Positions 7,687 to 18,100 of a DNA stretch of 64,000 nt are shown one piece after another; the first letter of the stretch is position 1; every line of letters begins with the position of its first letter. The DNA is taken from the NCBI RefSeq assembly GCF_001027925.1, contig NZ_LECT01000052.1, forward strand, positions 1 through 64,000, read 5' to 3'. This DNA is from Rhodopirellula islandica (GTDB taxonomy: Bacteria; Planctomycetota; Planctomycetia; Pirellulales; Pirellulaceae). Position numbers and translations under genes: made by a program. Under the pieces are notes generated by a model. That model did not search any database and had not been told where the DNA came from. It was given only the letters and a program-made list of their open reading frames with translations.

Positions 7687-9126
7687 TCAGCGACTGCGGC
7701 CATCGTCGACGATCTGTTTCATGCGTTTCTGCAACCGCTGAACGATCTCAGGATGGTCTTGGTAAACGTTGCTGGTCTCGGCGGGGTCGTTTTTCAAATT
7801 GTAGAGCTGACCAGTTGGGCCACCGGACTGCGGCGGGATGCGTGATGGTTTGGAAAAGCCCCCTGACCCCAGTCCGGTGATCCATTTCCAATCGCCTTCG
7901 CGAATGGTCATCGTGGATTTGCTTCCAGCTCGCATCACGAATTCGGTTCTCTTTGTGCCTTGCTGGAATGGCTGTTGAAGCAACGCCGGCAAAAAACTGT
8001 GGCTGTCCGGTCCAGCGTCCTGGGGAAGTTCTGTCTTCCAGATATCGGCAAACGTGGCCATCAAATCGGTGAAGCAAACCAGATGATCCGTGCTGCTGGA
8101 TGCGTTGGCGTGACCTGGCCAGCGAACGATGAACGGCATCCGGTGCCCAGCCTCCCAGGCGTCGGCTTTCATCCCTCGAAAACCGCCGGCCGAATCATGC
8201 TGGAATCGTTCCGTGTCGTTCTCGTACCAGACCGGCCCATTGTCCGAGGTGAAGATGACGATGGTGTCTCGTTCCATGTCCTGCTGTTTCAGCGCATCCA
8301 GCACGCGTCCGATTTCGTGATCGACCATCATCACAAAATCGCCGTACGATCCCACTTGGCTCTTGCCAGCAAATTCAGGACTGGGCAACCAAGGAGTGTG
8401 GGGTGCGGGATAGGCGAGATAAAGCATCAATGGCGTCGCATCGTCAGCGTTTGGATGAGCTTCGATCGTGTCGATCGCCAAGTCCGTGAAGTGTGGCAAA
8501 ACATCGGACAGTTCCAGATCCGGAGCAATGCCGCCGGCTCGCCAAAACGCACCTTGAATCGGCGACCATCCTTCGCTGGCGTTGGCTTCGATGCGATCCG
8601 TCGGCGGATGCACCGCTTTCCGATCGTTGATGTAGAAGTAAGGCGGAATGTCGGTGGAGGCTCGGATGCCAAAGAAGTGGTCAAAGCCGCGGTCCACGGG
8701 GCCACCCAACAACGGACGGTCGTAGGTTTCGTTGGCACGCTCTTCAAATCCCAAGTGCCACTTGCCAATCATCGTGGACCGATACCCCTGCGATTTCGCA
8801 AGCGATGCCAGCGTGACTTGATCGGGTTCGATCAAAGGTTCACGGGGCCAAACGCTGACGTTGGTTCGGAACGGATAGCGTCCCGTCATCAGCCCATACC
8901 GTGACATGTGACACAGAGGTCCCGGTGCGTGGGCGTTGGTGAATCGCATCCCATCGCGAGCAAGCGAATCGATGTTCGGCGTTTCAATCTTGGAGTCGGG
9001 ATTGAAACATCCCGGGTCTCCATACCCCATGTCGTCCACCAAAATCACAACGACATTGGGACGTTCGGCAGCAAAGAGTACTGATGCAAAGAATGCAAAC
9101 GAAAGCGAAAGAATAGAGCGATTCAC
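7687..9126 (-). CDS. Secreted sulfatase with an atypical active-site motif
   Basis: A 479-residue protein if it begins at the GTG at 9126 (MNRSILSLSFAFFASVLFAA), which gives a clean signal peptide. Frames reaching further upstream run into a dispersed repeat at 9169-9194. The catalytic N-terminus is clear (RPNVVVILVDDMGYGDPGCF), as are KWHLGFEERANETYDRPLL and FTSDNGPVWYENDTERFQHD. The formylglycine segment reads PLCHMSRYGLMTGRYPFRT: C72-H-M-S-R76, with Met where the CxPxR motif has Pro. The rest of the motif (SRYGLMTGR) is normal, so conversion of C72 may still occur but is not assured. Its gene order with the sulfatase at 5835-7631 suggests use on the same substrate class. Confidence 0.9.
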   Translation of the reverse strand: MNRSILSLSFAFFASVLFAAERPNVVVILVDDMGYGDPGCFNPDSKIETPNIDSLARDGMRFTNAHAPGPLCHMSRYGLMTGRYPFRTNVSVWPREPLIEPDQVTLASLAKSQGYRSTMIGKWHLGFEERANETYDRPLLGGPVDRGFDHFFGIRASTDIPPYFYINDRKAVHPPTDRIEANASEGWSPIQGAFWRAGGIAPDLELSDVLPHFTDLAIDTIEAHPNADDATPLMLYLAYPAPHTPWLPSPEFAGKSQVGSYGDFVMMVDHEIGRVLDALKQQDMERDTIVIFTSDNGPVWYENDTERFQHDSAGGFRGMKADAWEAGHRMPFIVRWPGHANASSSTDHLVCFTDLMATFADIWKTELPQDAGPDSHSFLPALLQQPFQQGTKRTEFVMRAGSKSTMTIREGDWKWITGLGSGGFSKPSRIPPQSGGPTGQLYNLKNDPAETSNVYQDHPEIVQRLQKRMKQIVDDGRSR

Positions 9127-9168
9127 GAGATTGGTAGGTGGGAGGGAGGGAAGGTCTGCGATCCAAAT

Positions 9169-9194
9169 GAGCCGTTTGGGCGTTAGCCCCGGTT
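9169..9194. repeat. Dispersed repeat (GGGGCTAACGCCC family), copy 1, minus orientation
   Basis: GAGCCGTTTGGGCGTTAGCC and the following CCGGTT, the reverse complement of the plus-strand copies at 21979, 33183 and 39309. The core contains a GGGC...GCCC palindrome. It lies directly upstream of the sulfatase start and falsely extends that reading frame. Confidence 0.65.
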
Positions 9195-9258
9195 CCAAGC
9201 TGCAATCGCGGGTGACGCCGAGCCATCGATCAACAACCGAGAACTCGACGATCCCGAC

Positions 9259-10746
9259 TTAGAAGCTAGAAGCTTCAATCGCTTCTTTCAAAGCTTCGAT
9301 CGTTGGCGGTGACGGTTTGACGCTGCCGGGACGTTTGCCACCGGCGATGTCCAGCGGCGTCCACCCCCGTTTGTTCTTGTGGTTCCAAACATTGGGATCC
9401 GCGCCGACCGAAGTCAGCTTTCGAACCGCGGTCGGAAAGGTTCGCAGCGCGGCGCCGTGCATCGCGGTTTCTCGGTTGCGATCGACGACATTGGGATCGA
9501 TCCCGAGATCAACCAGCATCTCGATCGCTCGGTCCACCTCTGCGGGTGTGCCCGGTTCTTCGCCCACCGCGATCACCCCGACTCCTGCCGCAGCCATCAA
9601 CGCGGTGGTTCCGTCATCGTTGGGGATGGTGGGGTCGGCTCCGAGTTCCAGCAACAAATGCATCAGCTCAACGTCAGCACCGCGAGCGGCCAACAAGAAC
9701 GGCGTGGCGCCCTTGGGATTGAGGCGTTGGCCACGTGACTTGCCGTTTTTCAGTTGCAGATTCACGTCGGCACCCAGTTCCACCATTTGGCGGACAAAGT
9801 CCAAACTGTGAATGGATCCCGTGATGCGAGGTGCCGGGTCGCCTTCTGGGTTGTCGCCCAGTTCTGTTTTGCGAACCCAAGTGATCGCGTGCAGTGGAGC
9901 GTATTCGCTGCGTTGGTCGTTTGGATCGGCACCGCGACGGACCAAATCGCAAGCCAACTGAAGGTGCCCGCTTTCCATCGCGAACATCATCGCCGACATT
10001 CCGTTCCGCGGATTTCGGCCGCCGCTGCGTTTTGGTTTCGCGACGGTGTTGACGTCCAAACCCGAGTCGAGCAACCGCATCACCACCGCCGATTGTCCGT
10101 GTCGTGCCGCGAACATGAGTGCTGACAACCCGGACTGCTTCAGTGTTGTTTCAACGTTGCATCCCGCATCGATCAATGCGTCGACGGCATCCAGGTTGCC
10201 GGCCGCGGAGGCCCACATCAACGCGGTTTGCCCACGGGCTTCTTTGTCTTCCATGTCAGCTCCGGACTTGATCAGCGACCTGACCACATTCGCGTTGCCC
10301 TGTCGCGCCGCCAACATCAACGGCGATTCGCCGCCGCGTCGAGCCGCGTTTGCATCGGCGCCCGCGTCCAACAAGGCTCGCACCGCTCTGAGATTGCCAT
10401 ACTCACACGCCAGGCTCAGTGGCGTGACCTCATACAGCGTTCCTGCATCCACGTCCGCACCGGCAGCGACCAGTGCCGCGATACTGCGAACGTGATTGTG
10501 GTAGGCCGCCCAGTGCAACGCCGTCATCCCATCGGGTTGAGACGCATCGACGTTCACCCGATCGCCAGCCAACGATTCTCGAACCAAATCCCAACGTTGC
10601 TGTTCCGCCGCGGCAACCAACTGGTGATCGAGTGCTGATTCCTCGACGCCAGCAACCGCGGCCGCATCCCGATCGGATGGATCCGCCGCGACGACGCCAA
10701 GACAAACCAGGAGCGATCCAGCGATCGGCAAGATCATTCGCAACAT
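9259..10746 (-). CDS. Secreted ankyrin-repeat protein
   Basis: A 495-residue protein. The ATG at 10746 overlaps the stop of the upstream DUF1552 gene by one base (TGATG); a GTG three bases earlier is possible. A signal peptide (MILPIAGSLLVCLGVVAADP) is followed from about residue 65 by roughly ten ankyrin units, e.g. DGMTALHWAAYHNHVRSIAA, GGESPLMLAARQGNANVVRS, GQTALMWASAAGNLDAVDAL and GTTALMAAAGVGV. The C-terminal unit ends WTPLDIAGGKR. Ankyrin arrays bind proteins; here the signal peptide puts the array in the periplasm. Translational coupling to the DUF1552 gene, itself 35 bases after the PSD-type cytochrome-like gene, suggests one functional unit. The partner is unknown. Confidence 0.88.
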   Translation of the reverse strand: MLRMILPIAGSLLVCLGVVAADPSDRDAAAVAGVEESALDHQLVAAAEQQRWDLVRESLAGDRVNVDASQPDGMTALHWAAYHNHVRSIAALVAAGADVDAGTLYEVTPLSLACEYGNLRAVRALLDAGADANAARRGGESPLMLAARQGNANVVRSLIKSGADMEDKEARGQTALMWASAAGNLDAVDALIDAGCNVETTLKQSGLSALMFAARHGQSAVVMRLLDSGLDVNTVAKPKRSGGRNPRNGMSAMMFAMESGHLQLACDLVRRGADPNDQRSEYAPLHAITWVRKTELGDNPEGDPAPRITGSIHSLDFVRQMVELGADVNLQLKNGKSRGQRLNPKGATPFLLAARGADVELMHLLLELGADPTIPNDDGTTALMAAAGVGVIAVGEEPGTPAEVDRAIEMLVDLGIDPNVVDRNRETAMHGAALRTFPTAVRKLTSVGADPNVWNHKNKRGWTPLDIAGGKRPGSVKPSPPTIEALKEAIEASSF

Positions 10747-12086
10747 CACAGTGTCACCGGATCGAAGAGGTCATCGACCGTTCCCGTGCTGTCCGCGAAC
10801 GATTCCAAAGGCACACCGACTTTGTTGAGCAACGTCAGGTGCAGGTTCGACAGTGGCTCAGGGTCTTTGAACCGAAGGTGACGGTTGCCACACATGTTTT
10901 CGGCGGCACCACCAGCCACCAAGATCGGCAGATTGCTGTGGTCGTGCGCGTCCGGATCGCCCATGCCGCTTCCGTACATGTAGAGCGAATGATCGAGCAA
11001 TGTTCCGTCGCCTTCGGGGACTTCGTTCATCCGCTTGAGGAAGTCAGCGAACAAGGAAACATGGAACTGGTTGATCTTGGCAACCTTGGCCAGTTTCTCC
11101 GGATTGCGACCATGGTGAGTCACGGGGTGATGAGGATCAGGCACGCCGATCTCAGGATACGTTCGCGTGCTGGCCTCGCGAGCCAATTGGAAAGAAACGA
11201 CTCGAGTGATGTCGCCTTGGAAAGCGAGCAACTGCAGATCGAACATCAGCTTCGCGTGATCGGCGTACGCGGTCGGCACACCAACGGGGCGATCCAAATC
11301 GGGCAGCGGATTCTCCTCGCTGTTTTGTTCCGCCAACTGAATCCGGCGTTCGACTTCGCGAATGCTTTCGAGGTAACCATCGATCTTGTTGCGATCCGAG
11401 GCACCCACGCGATTCTTGATCCGCTTGATTTCCAAGTTGATCGAATCCAGCAGGCTGGCTCGTTTTTGCATCGCGGCTCGACGTTGCTCAGGAGTCCCGC
11501 CTTCGCCAAACAAGCTCTCAAACACGATTCGCGGGTGAGCTTCGGAAGGCAACGGCTGCGTCGGAGAAGCCCAAGACAAACTGTTCTGGTACACGCACGC
11601 GTAACCGTTGTCGCACTGGCCGACGGTGGACAGCAGGTCCATCGACAGTTCCAAAGAAGGCAACTGAGTGGTGGCCCCAATCTTCCGAGCCGCGACTTGA
11701 TCGACCGTGGTCCCGTTGTAGTAGTCACTGCTTTCGGTTCGCTTGGCTCGCGCCGCACTCAAAAACGCCGAGTTGGACGTCGCGTGGGAACCGGGATATG
11801 CGTTTTGCAAATCCGTGTTGGAGATCACGGTCAAGTGATCCTTCACGTCTTCCAGTGGCGACAAACTGGACGGCAATTCGTCGAGCGTTTCGCCTTCGGG
11901 AGTCCATTCGGCCGGGTTGTATCCCATCGGTATATAGATGTAACCGATGCGTTTGAGGCGACTGGGGGCGGCTGCCGTTGCCGCGGTTGCGGTCATCGCC
12001 GGGATCATCGCGTCCAGCAGTGGCAACGCGACGGCGGCACCGGTGCCTCGCAGCAGCGTTCGACGGGAAAGATGGGATCGTTTCAT
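10746..12086 (-). CDS. DUF1552 protein with Tat signal
   Basis: A 446-residue protein with a twin-arginine signal (MKRSHLSRRTLLRGTGAAVA). The mature part carries the DUF1552 landmarks of planctomycetes: RIGYIYIPMGYNPAEWTPEG, ISNTDLQNAYPGSHATSNSA, SLELSMDLLSTVGQCDNGYA and MYGSGMGDPDAHDHSNLPIL. The biochemical role of the family is not established. It is almost always encoded next to a DUF1587/1592/1588/1585 protein, as it is here (35 bases downstream of one). Tat export implies that it folds, perhaps with a cofactor, before crossing the membrane. Its stop overlaps the start of the ankyrin-repeat gene. Confidence 0.92.
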   Translation of the reverse strand: MKRSHLSRRTLLRGTGAAVALPLLDAMIPAMTATAATAAAPSRLKRIGYIYIPMGYNPAEWTPEGETLDELPSSLSPLEDVKDHLTVISNTDLQNAYPGSHATSNSAFLSAARAKRTESSDYYNGTTVDQVAARKIGATTQLPSLELSMDLLSTVGQCDNGYACVYQNSLSWASPTQPLPSEAHPRIVFESLFGEGGTPEQRRAAMQKRASLLDSINLEIKRIKNRVGASDRNKIDGYLESIREVERRIQLAEQNSEENPLPDLDRPVGVPTAYADHAKLMFDLQLLAFQGDITRVVSFQLAREASTRTYPEIGVPDPHHPVTHHGRNPEKLAKVAKINQFHVSLFADFLKRMNEVPEGDGTLLDHSLYMYGSGMGDPDAHDHSNLPILVAGGAAENMCGNRHLRFKDPEPLSNLHLTLLNKVGVPLESFADSTGTVDDLFDPVTL

Positions 12087-12121
12087 CGAGCTTCCAGTTT
12101 AGAAGTGGGCAGCGTGACGGA

Positions 12122-14791
12122 TCATCGGGATGAGTGGCGGTTGTTCGGTTCAGACGCGAGTTCTCGGTACCGAAACGGCTCGCTCAGAACGATGCCGTTG
12201 ACCAGAGAAGCCAGCGTGTAGTTGGACTGCGCCGCACCACGAACGATGCGGCGAATCGCCGGTCCATCGTGTGGCTCGACAGCTCGTCCGAGTGCGTATG
12301 TCATCAGTTTCTCAGAGACGGTTTGAGCAAAGATGTCCGGGCGAGCGACGATGCCGGCTTCCAGTTCATCGACCGATTGCAACTCGGTACCATCTGGGAG
12401 TTGGCCCGACGAATCGACATCCAGCGTGCCTTCAAATTGTCGCCAACGCCCGACCGCGTCAAAGTTTTCGAGTGCGAACCCAAGCGGATCGATCAAGTCA
12501 TGGCAACTCGCACAAGTCGGATTGGCTCGGTGCATGGCCAGCCTTTCCCGGACGGTCATCGCCGCGAGCGTGTCTTTCTCTTTCAAGTTGGGAACATTCG
12601 GCGGTGGTGGAGGAGCCGGAGTTCCGAAGATGTTTTCCATCACCCAGTTGCCGCGAATCGTTGGCGAAGTTCGTGTGGCGTACGAGGTGACCATCAGAAT
12701 GCTGCCGTGCCGCAAGATGCCGCCCCGGTGCGACTCCGGTGAAACTTTGACGCGGCGGAAATGGCTTCCGGCGACGCCTCGGATCCCGTAATGCGTGGCC
12801 AAACGTTCGTTCAAAAAGGTGTCTTGCGAAGCGATCAAATCGGTGACGCTTCGATCGTTCGTCAATACATCCTGAAACAACAACTGAGTCTCGCGTTGAA
12901 AAGATTGCCGAAGGTTGTCGTCGAAGTCGGGGAACAAACGCAGGTCAGGCGTGATCGAATCCAAGTTGCGTAACTGCAGCCACTGCGAAGCGAAATTCGT
13001 GACGAGCGAATTGGCACGAGGATCACCCAGCATTCTTGCGACTTGTCCGGCCAGCACGTCATCGTTTCGCAATTGCTTGGCGTCGGCGAGGTCCAACAAT
13101 TCTTCGTCGGGCAAACTGCTCCACAAGAACGACGCCAATCGAGACGCCAACTCATGATCCTTGACGGCGACAACATTCTTTTCTTGTGTTGCCGAGGCAT
13201 CCGGATCAACGGATTCAATCCGGAACAGGAAGTTTGGGTTGACGAGCAACGCGGTGAGAGCGGACTCGATGCCCTCATCAAAGTTGCCGGCTGAGAAACC
13301 GTCATCAAAAAAATCCATCAACAACGCCAGTTCCTCATCCGTGGCGGGACGGCGATAGGCTCGGCGAGCCAACCGTGTGAGGATCTTTTGGGCTTCGTCC
13401 CGGTCGTCGTTTTCGCCGGGCCAGTTCTCGCCGAAAATGGCTTGGCGGCTGATAGTGTTGCCGGGACCGTCAGGAGCAAACGGTCCCACGATCGAAACCT
13501 GATAGATCGCTGGCGTCAGTCGTGGATGGCGGTGTCGATTGAAGTTGGCATCGAAGGGCTGTCGTTTGCCCTCGGTCAGCGACGAGAAGGTCTTCGGAAA
13601 CGTGACTCCAATCGAATGCCGGCCGGCGTCGAAGTGCAGACGCTGCTTCAGGTGAGAATCCGAATGCGTGTAATCGGGACCGCCGTACTTGCCGGTCTTC
13701 TTGGGTGGATACACCTTGAACTGGTGCACTCGAGCACGATCGACCAGCACATCGATTTCGTGTTCGCGATGCAAACCCTCGACTTGTTCGTCTCGGTCGC
13801 GAGTCAACTTCAACTCGATTTCGTACTCACCCGTTTGCGGGAAGTGTTGATCGAACAACACACCGCCGCGGGTTCCAAACGGCAATCCTTCAACATGCTT
13901 TTCTTGCGAACGGTCGGCCGGCAACCGAATCGTCACTCCGGCGGGGCCGTTGCCCATGCCTCCGACGGCCACGCGAGCGATCTTTTGCGCGGCCGACACG
14001 TAGCGGTTCAGGTGAGTCGGAGAGAGTTCCTCGACGGTGATGTTGTCAAAACCGTGACTGGATTCGTCTTTGGGAAGGTAGTCCGATGCATCAATGGTCA
14101 CCGCCAGCAAATCACGGATCGCGTTCTGATACTCCACGCGGGTCATCCGCCGCATCGCTCCCACTCGGCCCGGACGTGGGAACCGCTGGGCGTGATGATC
14201 GAGAACAGAAACCAACGAGGCTGTTACTTGAGAGTAGGTTGCTTCGTCGGGTTGGCCGTAATCTGGCGGCGGCATCTGCCGGGTGTTGATGCGTCGAAGG
14301 ATCTGTTCCCACTCCGCCGTCGCAAAGTCAGGACGCGTGAACTGATCGGCACCGAAATCAAACGCCTGCAAATCCAATCCGGCTTCGGCATCGTTTCCCG
14401 TGTGACAATCCAAGCACTGATCGGAAACAAATTCGCGAATTTCCGAAAGGTCGTTCGATATCGCCCGTGTTTTCGGAACCGAATTGAATGGTGGCGAGGA
14501 TGCTCCCGCTTCATCCTGATGCGTGACTCGGCCCTTGTCCGATTCGTTTGGTCTCGACTCGGAAGTTGGAGGCACACCGTTCGGATCGTCCCCCAACGAG
14601 GTTTCGGTGATCGCCAATGTCAATGCGATGGCTAGGACAGATGCGAGACGAGGCAAAGGAGTTCTCTTGGGGAGGATCCAAGCGGATGAAACGAGAACAG
14701 GAATGACCGGCGAGTCGTCGGACGCACTCTGCTCGCCGTTTTTTTGGGACGAGGGAGCGACCGCACCCACGACCAAAAGTTCGCGGTCCAT
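12122..14791 (-). CDS. PSD-type planctomycete cytochrome-like protein (DUF1587/1592/1588/1585)
   Basis: A frame of up to 889 residues. The ATG at 14791 precedes the likely membrane or signal segment by about 45 residues (LPRLASVLAIALTLAITETS), so an internal non-ATG start near the VLVSSAW stretch may be real. A c-type heme site, CLDCH, lies in REFVSDQCLDCHTGNDAEAG, followed by INTRQMPPPDYGQP. DUF1587 shows as RRMTRVEYQNAIRDLLAV, DUF1592 as RLARRAYRRPATDEELALLM, DUF1588 around RHGSILMVTSYATRTSPTIR and CASCHDLIDPLGFALENFD, and DUF1585 at the C-terminus (KLMTYALGRAVEPHDGP). The second CxxCH (CASCH) may bind another heme. It is the first gene of an operon with DUF1552 and an ankyrin protein. The role is unproven, and surface or periplasmic redox work on polymers is commonly proposed. 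Confidence 0.9.
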   Translation of the reverse strand: MDRELLVVGAVAPSSQKNGEQSASDDSPVIPVLVSSAWILPKRTPLPRLASVLAIALTLAITETSLGDDPNGVPPTSESRPNESDKGRVTHQDEAGASSPPFNSVPKTRAISNDLSEIREFVSDQCLDCHTGNDAEAGLDLQAFDFGADQFTRPDFATAEWEQILRRINTRQMPPPDYGQPDEATYSQVTASLVSVLDHHAQRFPRPGRVGAMRRMTRVEYQNAIRDLLAVTIDASDYLPKDESSHGFDNITVEELSPTHLNRYVSAAQKIARVAVGGMGNGPAGVTIRLPADRSQEKHVEGLPFGTRGGVLFDQHFPQTGEYEIELKLTRDRDEQVEGLHREHEIDVLVDRARVHQFKVYPPKKTGKYGGPDYTHSDSHLKQRLHFDAGRHSIGVTFPKTFSSLTEGKRQPFDANFNRHRHPRLTPAIYQVSIVGPFAPDGPGNTISRQAIFGENWPGENDDRDEAQKILTRLARRAYRRPATDEELALLMDFFDDGFSAGNFDEGIESALTALLVNPNFLFRIESVDPDASATQEKNVVAVKDHELASRLASFLWSSLPDEELLDLADAKQLRNDDVLAGQVARMLGDPRANSLVTNFASQWLQLRNLDSITPDLRLFPDFDDNLRQSFQRETQLLFQDVLTNDRSVTDLIASQDTFLNERLATHYGIRGVAGSHFRRVKVSPESHRGGILRHGSILMVTSYATRTSPTIRGNWVMENIFGTPAPPPPPNVPNLKEKDTLAAMTVRERLAMHRANPTCASCHDLIDPLGFALENFDAVGRWRQFEGTLDVDSSGQLPDGTELQSVDELEAGIVARPDIFAQTVSEKLMTYALGRAVEPHDGPAIRRIVRGAAQSNYTLASLVNGIVLSEPFRYRELASEPNNRHSSR

Positions 14792-14898
14792 CCTACTCGA
14801 TTAGCCGGTCTGACGCACCCGGAAAGGGGTCGCATTGCCCCTTACCCGCGGCCATCAGGATCGCATCCCCCGTTACGTGTGGATACTTCGAAGTCCCT

Positions 14899-15026
14899 AC
14901 TGGTCTGTCTGGACTTGTTTTTAGGGTAGTGGACGAGGCCACGAGTCCTGAACTGGCGTCAAATCCAAGGACTCGTGGCCTCGTCCACTACGACCAACCC
15001 TAACTTTTAGCTTTGACAGACCACTA
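14899..15026. mobile_element. MITE-like hairpin element, copy 2
   Basis: The same element as at 5692-5820, with left end TACTGGTCTGTCTGG and right end TTTGACAGACCACTA, and the same 22-base internal inverted repeat. It lies between the start of the PSD-type gene and the end of the 1138-residue surface-protein gene, both on the minus strand. The rest of the gap 14792-15117 holds no credible gene. Confidence 0.75.
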
Positions 15027-15117
15027 CGCTCAGTTTTCTCAGATGCTGGCCCCAATAAACCGCTCGGACTGCAACGAGCATCGCCCGCGGCAGGCCGATT
15101 CTGGCACCCCGTTCTGC

Positions 15118-18100
15118 TTAGAAACCCAGGGCCGATCCAGCCAACTTCTTCGTCAGGTCTTGCACCAAACGATCGGTGTTCAGGCTCAGCCCGATCGTTT
15201 GGTTGTAGCCGTTGAAGCTGAAGTCGATCTCCGCGTGCACTCCAGCACTGACGTAGTTGGAGACATTGCCGGAGAGCAAAACGTGATTGACCTCCAGGCT
15301 ATTGGCGATCTCCAAGCCTCGCAGGACGTGTGCGTTGGCATCTTCGATTCCATTCAGAATCGCTTCCGCTGAATTGACGGCCAAGTTCCCGGCTGCCAAC
15401 AGAGCTTTGATTCGCAACACTTCGGGATTGGCTTCGACACCAACGTTGTCCAGCACCCAACCCGCCGAGTTGCGAATGGTGTTGTACGTTGCCGAAGTCG
15501 CGTGATACGTCACCACTTTCGCGGAGTAAACCGTTGCGGCGTATTTGTAGCTGGCGTACTTGGCAACTTCCTTTGCTTTGTAAGATGCGTAGTTGTACCA
15601 AGCCGCACGTTTGGTCGCGGACTGAGCACTTCGCCATGCGTTGTAGCGTGACTTGCGGACTCGGTACCAATAATCTTTGCTGGCTCGAGCACTGTCCACG
15701 ATGCTTTTGGCCGAATCCAGTTTCGACTGGATCTCGTCGATTTCTTCCTGTGCTTCCGCCTTCGCTTCGGTCAGTTCTGTGTTCAGTTTGTCCACGTTGC
15801 TTTTCGCAGCCGCCACCACCGCTTGAGCATTGTCGATCTTCGTTTGCACGCTCTTCGCCGCATCGAGCATCTCACCCGTGACCGCATTGGTGACGTTGTT
15901 GAACAGCGTCCCTTGAACGATCGCTTCGAACTGCATGCCGGAGTTGTCCACGGTGAATGTCACCGAAGCATCCAGCCCAGCAACGTCCACGTTCGCACTT
16001 CCAGTCAGCGAGAAGTCGCCATCTGATTGGATCATGCCTTCCAAGCTGACTTCCGCTCCCATCATCTCAGCCGAACCGGCAACGCGAAAATACGAGTCGC
16101 CCGTCGCGATGCGGATGTCAACGATGACGTCGCTTAGATCCACCGGCCCCAGTTCGATCTCGGGAATGTTCAAGCCAACTTCGAACGAGAGCGTTTCCAG
16201 GTCGACGACGAACTCACCAGCGGCGAGCAGTTCGCCGTCTTTGTAGAACTCGCCGCCAATCCCAAAGCCGTCTGTGATGCCGAGAGCCTCGTTGCCACCG
16301 TACGGAGCGAAGTTGATGTAAGCGTCTTGCATTTCAAAATCGCCTAGGGCATCGCTCGGGATGGGCTTCGCATCCGGATCGCCTGCTTGGGTCATCGTGT
16401 TGGCAAAAACAACGAGGTCCGTGCTCGCCAGCACATCAATGCTGCCGCGGAAGCCGACTTCCCATCCCGTCGTCCCGATGCCGACCAACCCAGCGACTTC
16501 GATCTCTTTGGCACCAATGCTGATGCCGGCTCCCAAGCCGATGAACATGCTTGCGCCAGCCGCACTCTCTTCGGCTTCCACGGTCATGACCACGTCTTCG
16601 AGATTCAAACCGGAGACGTCAAACGCATCGTCCCACCGGTCAATGCTGCCCGTGAGACTTGCGAAAACTTTCTCTTGGCTGATTGAGAACAGGCCTTCGA
16701 AGTCGACGTCCACGCTTCCCATGTCCATCGTCGCGTCCAAGGACAGGCTCATCCCCTCGGTTCCAGCGTCGAGCGTGACGTCGGCACCGCTGAGCGAAAA
16801 CCCGGAGATGCCCAGCAAGTTCTCAAGTTCCAATTCGCCCGGAGGAGAAAGGCTCACTGACACGCCACTCAAGCTGAAATCGATGTTTCCGATCACATCG
16901 ACGTAGCTCCCAAACAGCTCCAAGTCCGTGTCCAGCTCAATGTTGAATCCAGACTCGTCACCGTCGGTGGAATCGTGTGCGATCGACAACTTGGTGTCTC
17001 TCAGTTGCAACGCATCGATGCCAAACGCCCCGGCCCAATCTCCCGCAACGGTCCCTGACAAGTTCGTGCTGACTCCGTTGGGTGTGAACTGAATCAGGCC
17101 GCCGATGCCGACATAGGTACCGAACAGATCCATGTCCGCGTCGACATCAACATACAGTTCTTGCGATCCTTCTCGATCAGACGACGCCAGCACAGTCAAA
17201 CTGGCATCCTCCAAATCAAGGTCATCGAACCCAAAGGCATCGTCCCAGCGGGGAACGTTGCCTGTCATCACCACGTCGATGTTGTCCGGTGTGATCTCGA
17301 CACTTCCCGCCACTTCAACGTCCGTGTTTTCCACTCGCATGTCCGCCTGAACGCCAACCGCAACGCGATGGTCTTCTTTGCGATCCGTGGATGCGACGAC
17401 GTTCAAGTGAGCGTTGCTCAGCGAGAGTTGTTCGATTCCGAAAGCATTTGCCCAGTTTTCGACGGAGCCACCCAGTTGAGCGTCGATGCGTTCGGGGGAA
17501 ATGTCGAAAACGCCCGCGACGGCCACAAGAGTCGAATCGATCAACATGTCGGCGCCGATTTCGATGCGCAATTCGGAACCCGATTGCTCGTCAACGGAGC
17601 CGCTGATCGAAAGCTCGGCTTGTTGCAAATCCAAGTCATCGATGCCAAAGGCGTCGTCCCAGTTTTCAATGCTTCCGGTGAACGTTGCATCCACGGTCTC
17701 GGGAGCCAGATCAACGGTGCCGGCGATTCCGATCAAAGTGCCGTCGGTATCCAGGTGCGATTCGACGTGAACGTGGTAGGCATCTCCCGCCAACTCATCC
17801 GAACTGGTGTCGAGGACGATTTGCGTGTCTTTCAGTTCCAATCCAGCGACGCCAAACGCATCCGACCAAGAGTCCACGGATCCAGCGACGTGAACGTTGA
17901 CTCCTGATTCGCTGACCTCAACCGCGCCAGAGACGTCGATGAGTTGACCCGCGATTTTGGTTTGCCCGTTCAGTTCGACTTGCAAGCTGATTTGGTCGTC
18001 GGAGTCAAACTGGGGCACCGCATCCAGATCGCTCAGGTCCAAATCGAAACCTTCGACCCCGAGTGCGTTTTCCCAGACACCCTCCATTTGTGAACCGTAG

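Noticed and set aside
10473-12221. Plus-strand frame of 582 codons
   Set aside because: It lies antisense to the DUF1552 and ankyrin genes. It is Arg/His/Gln-rich with no motif.
13388-14635. Plus-strand frame of 415 codons
   Set aside because: It is antisense to the PSD-type gene and has no recognisable feature.
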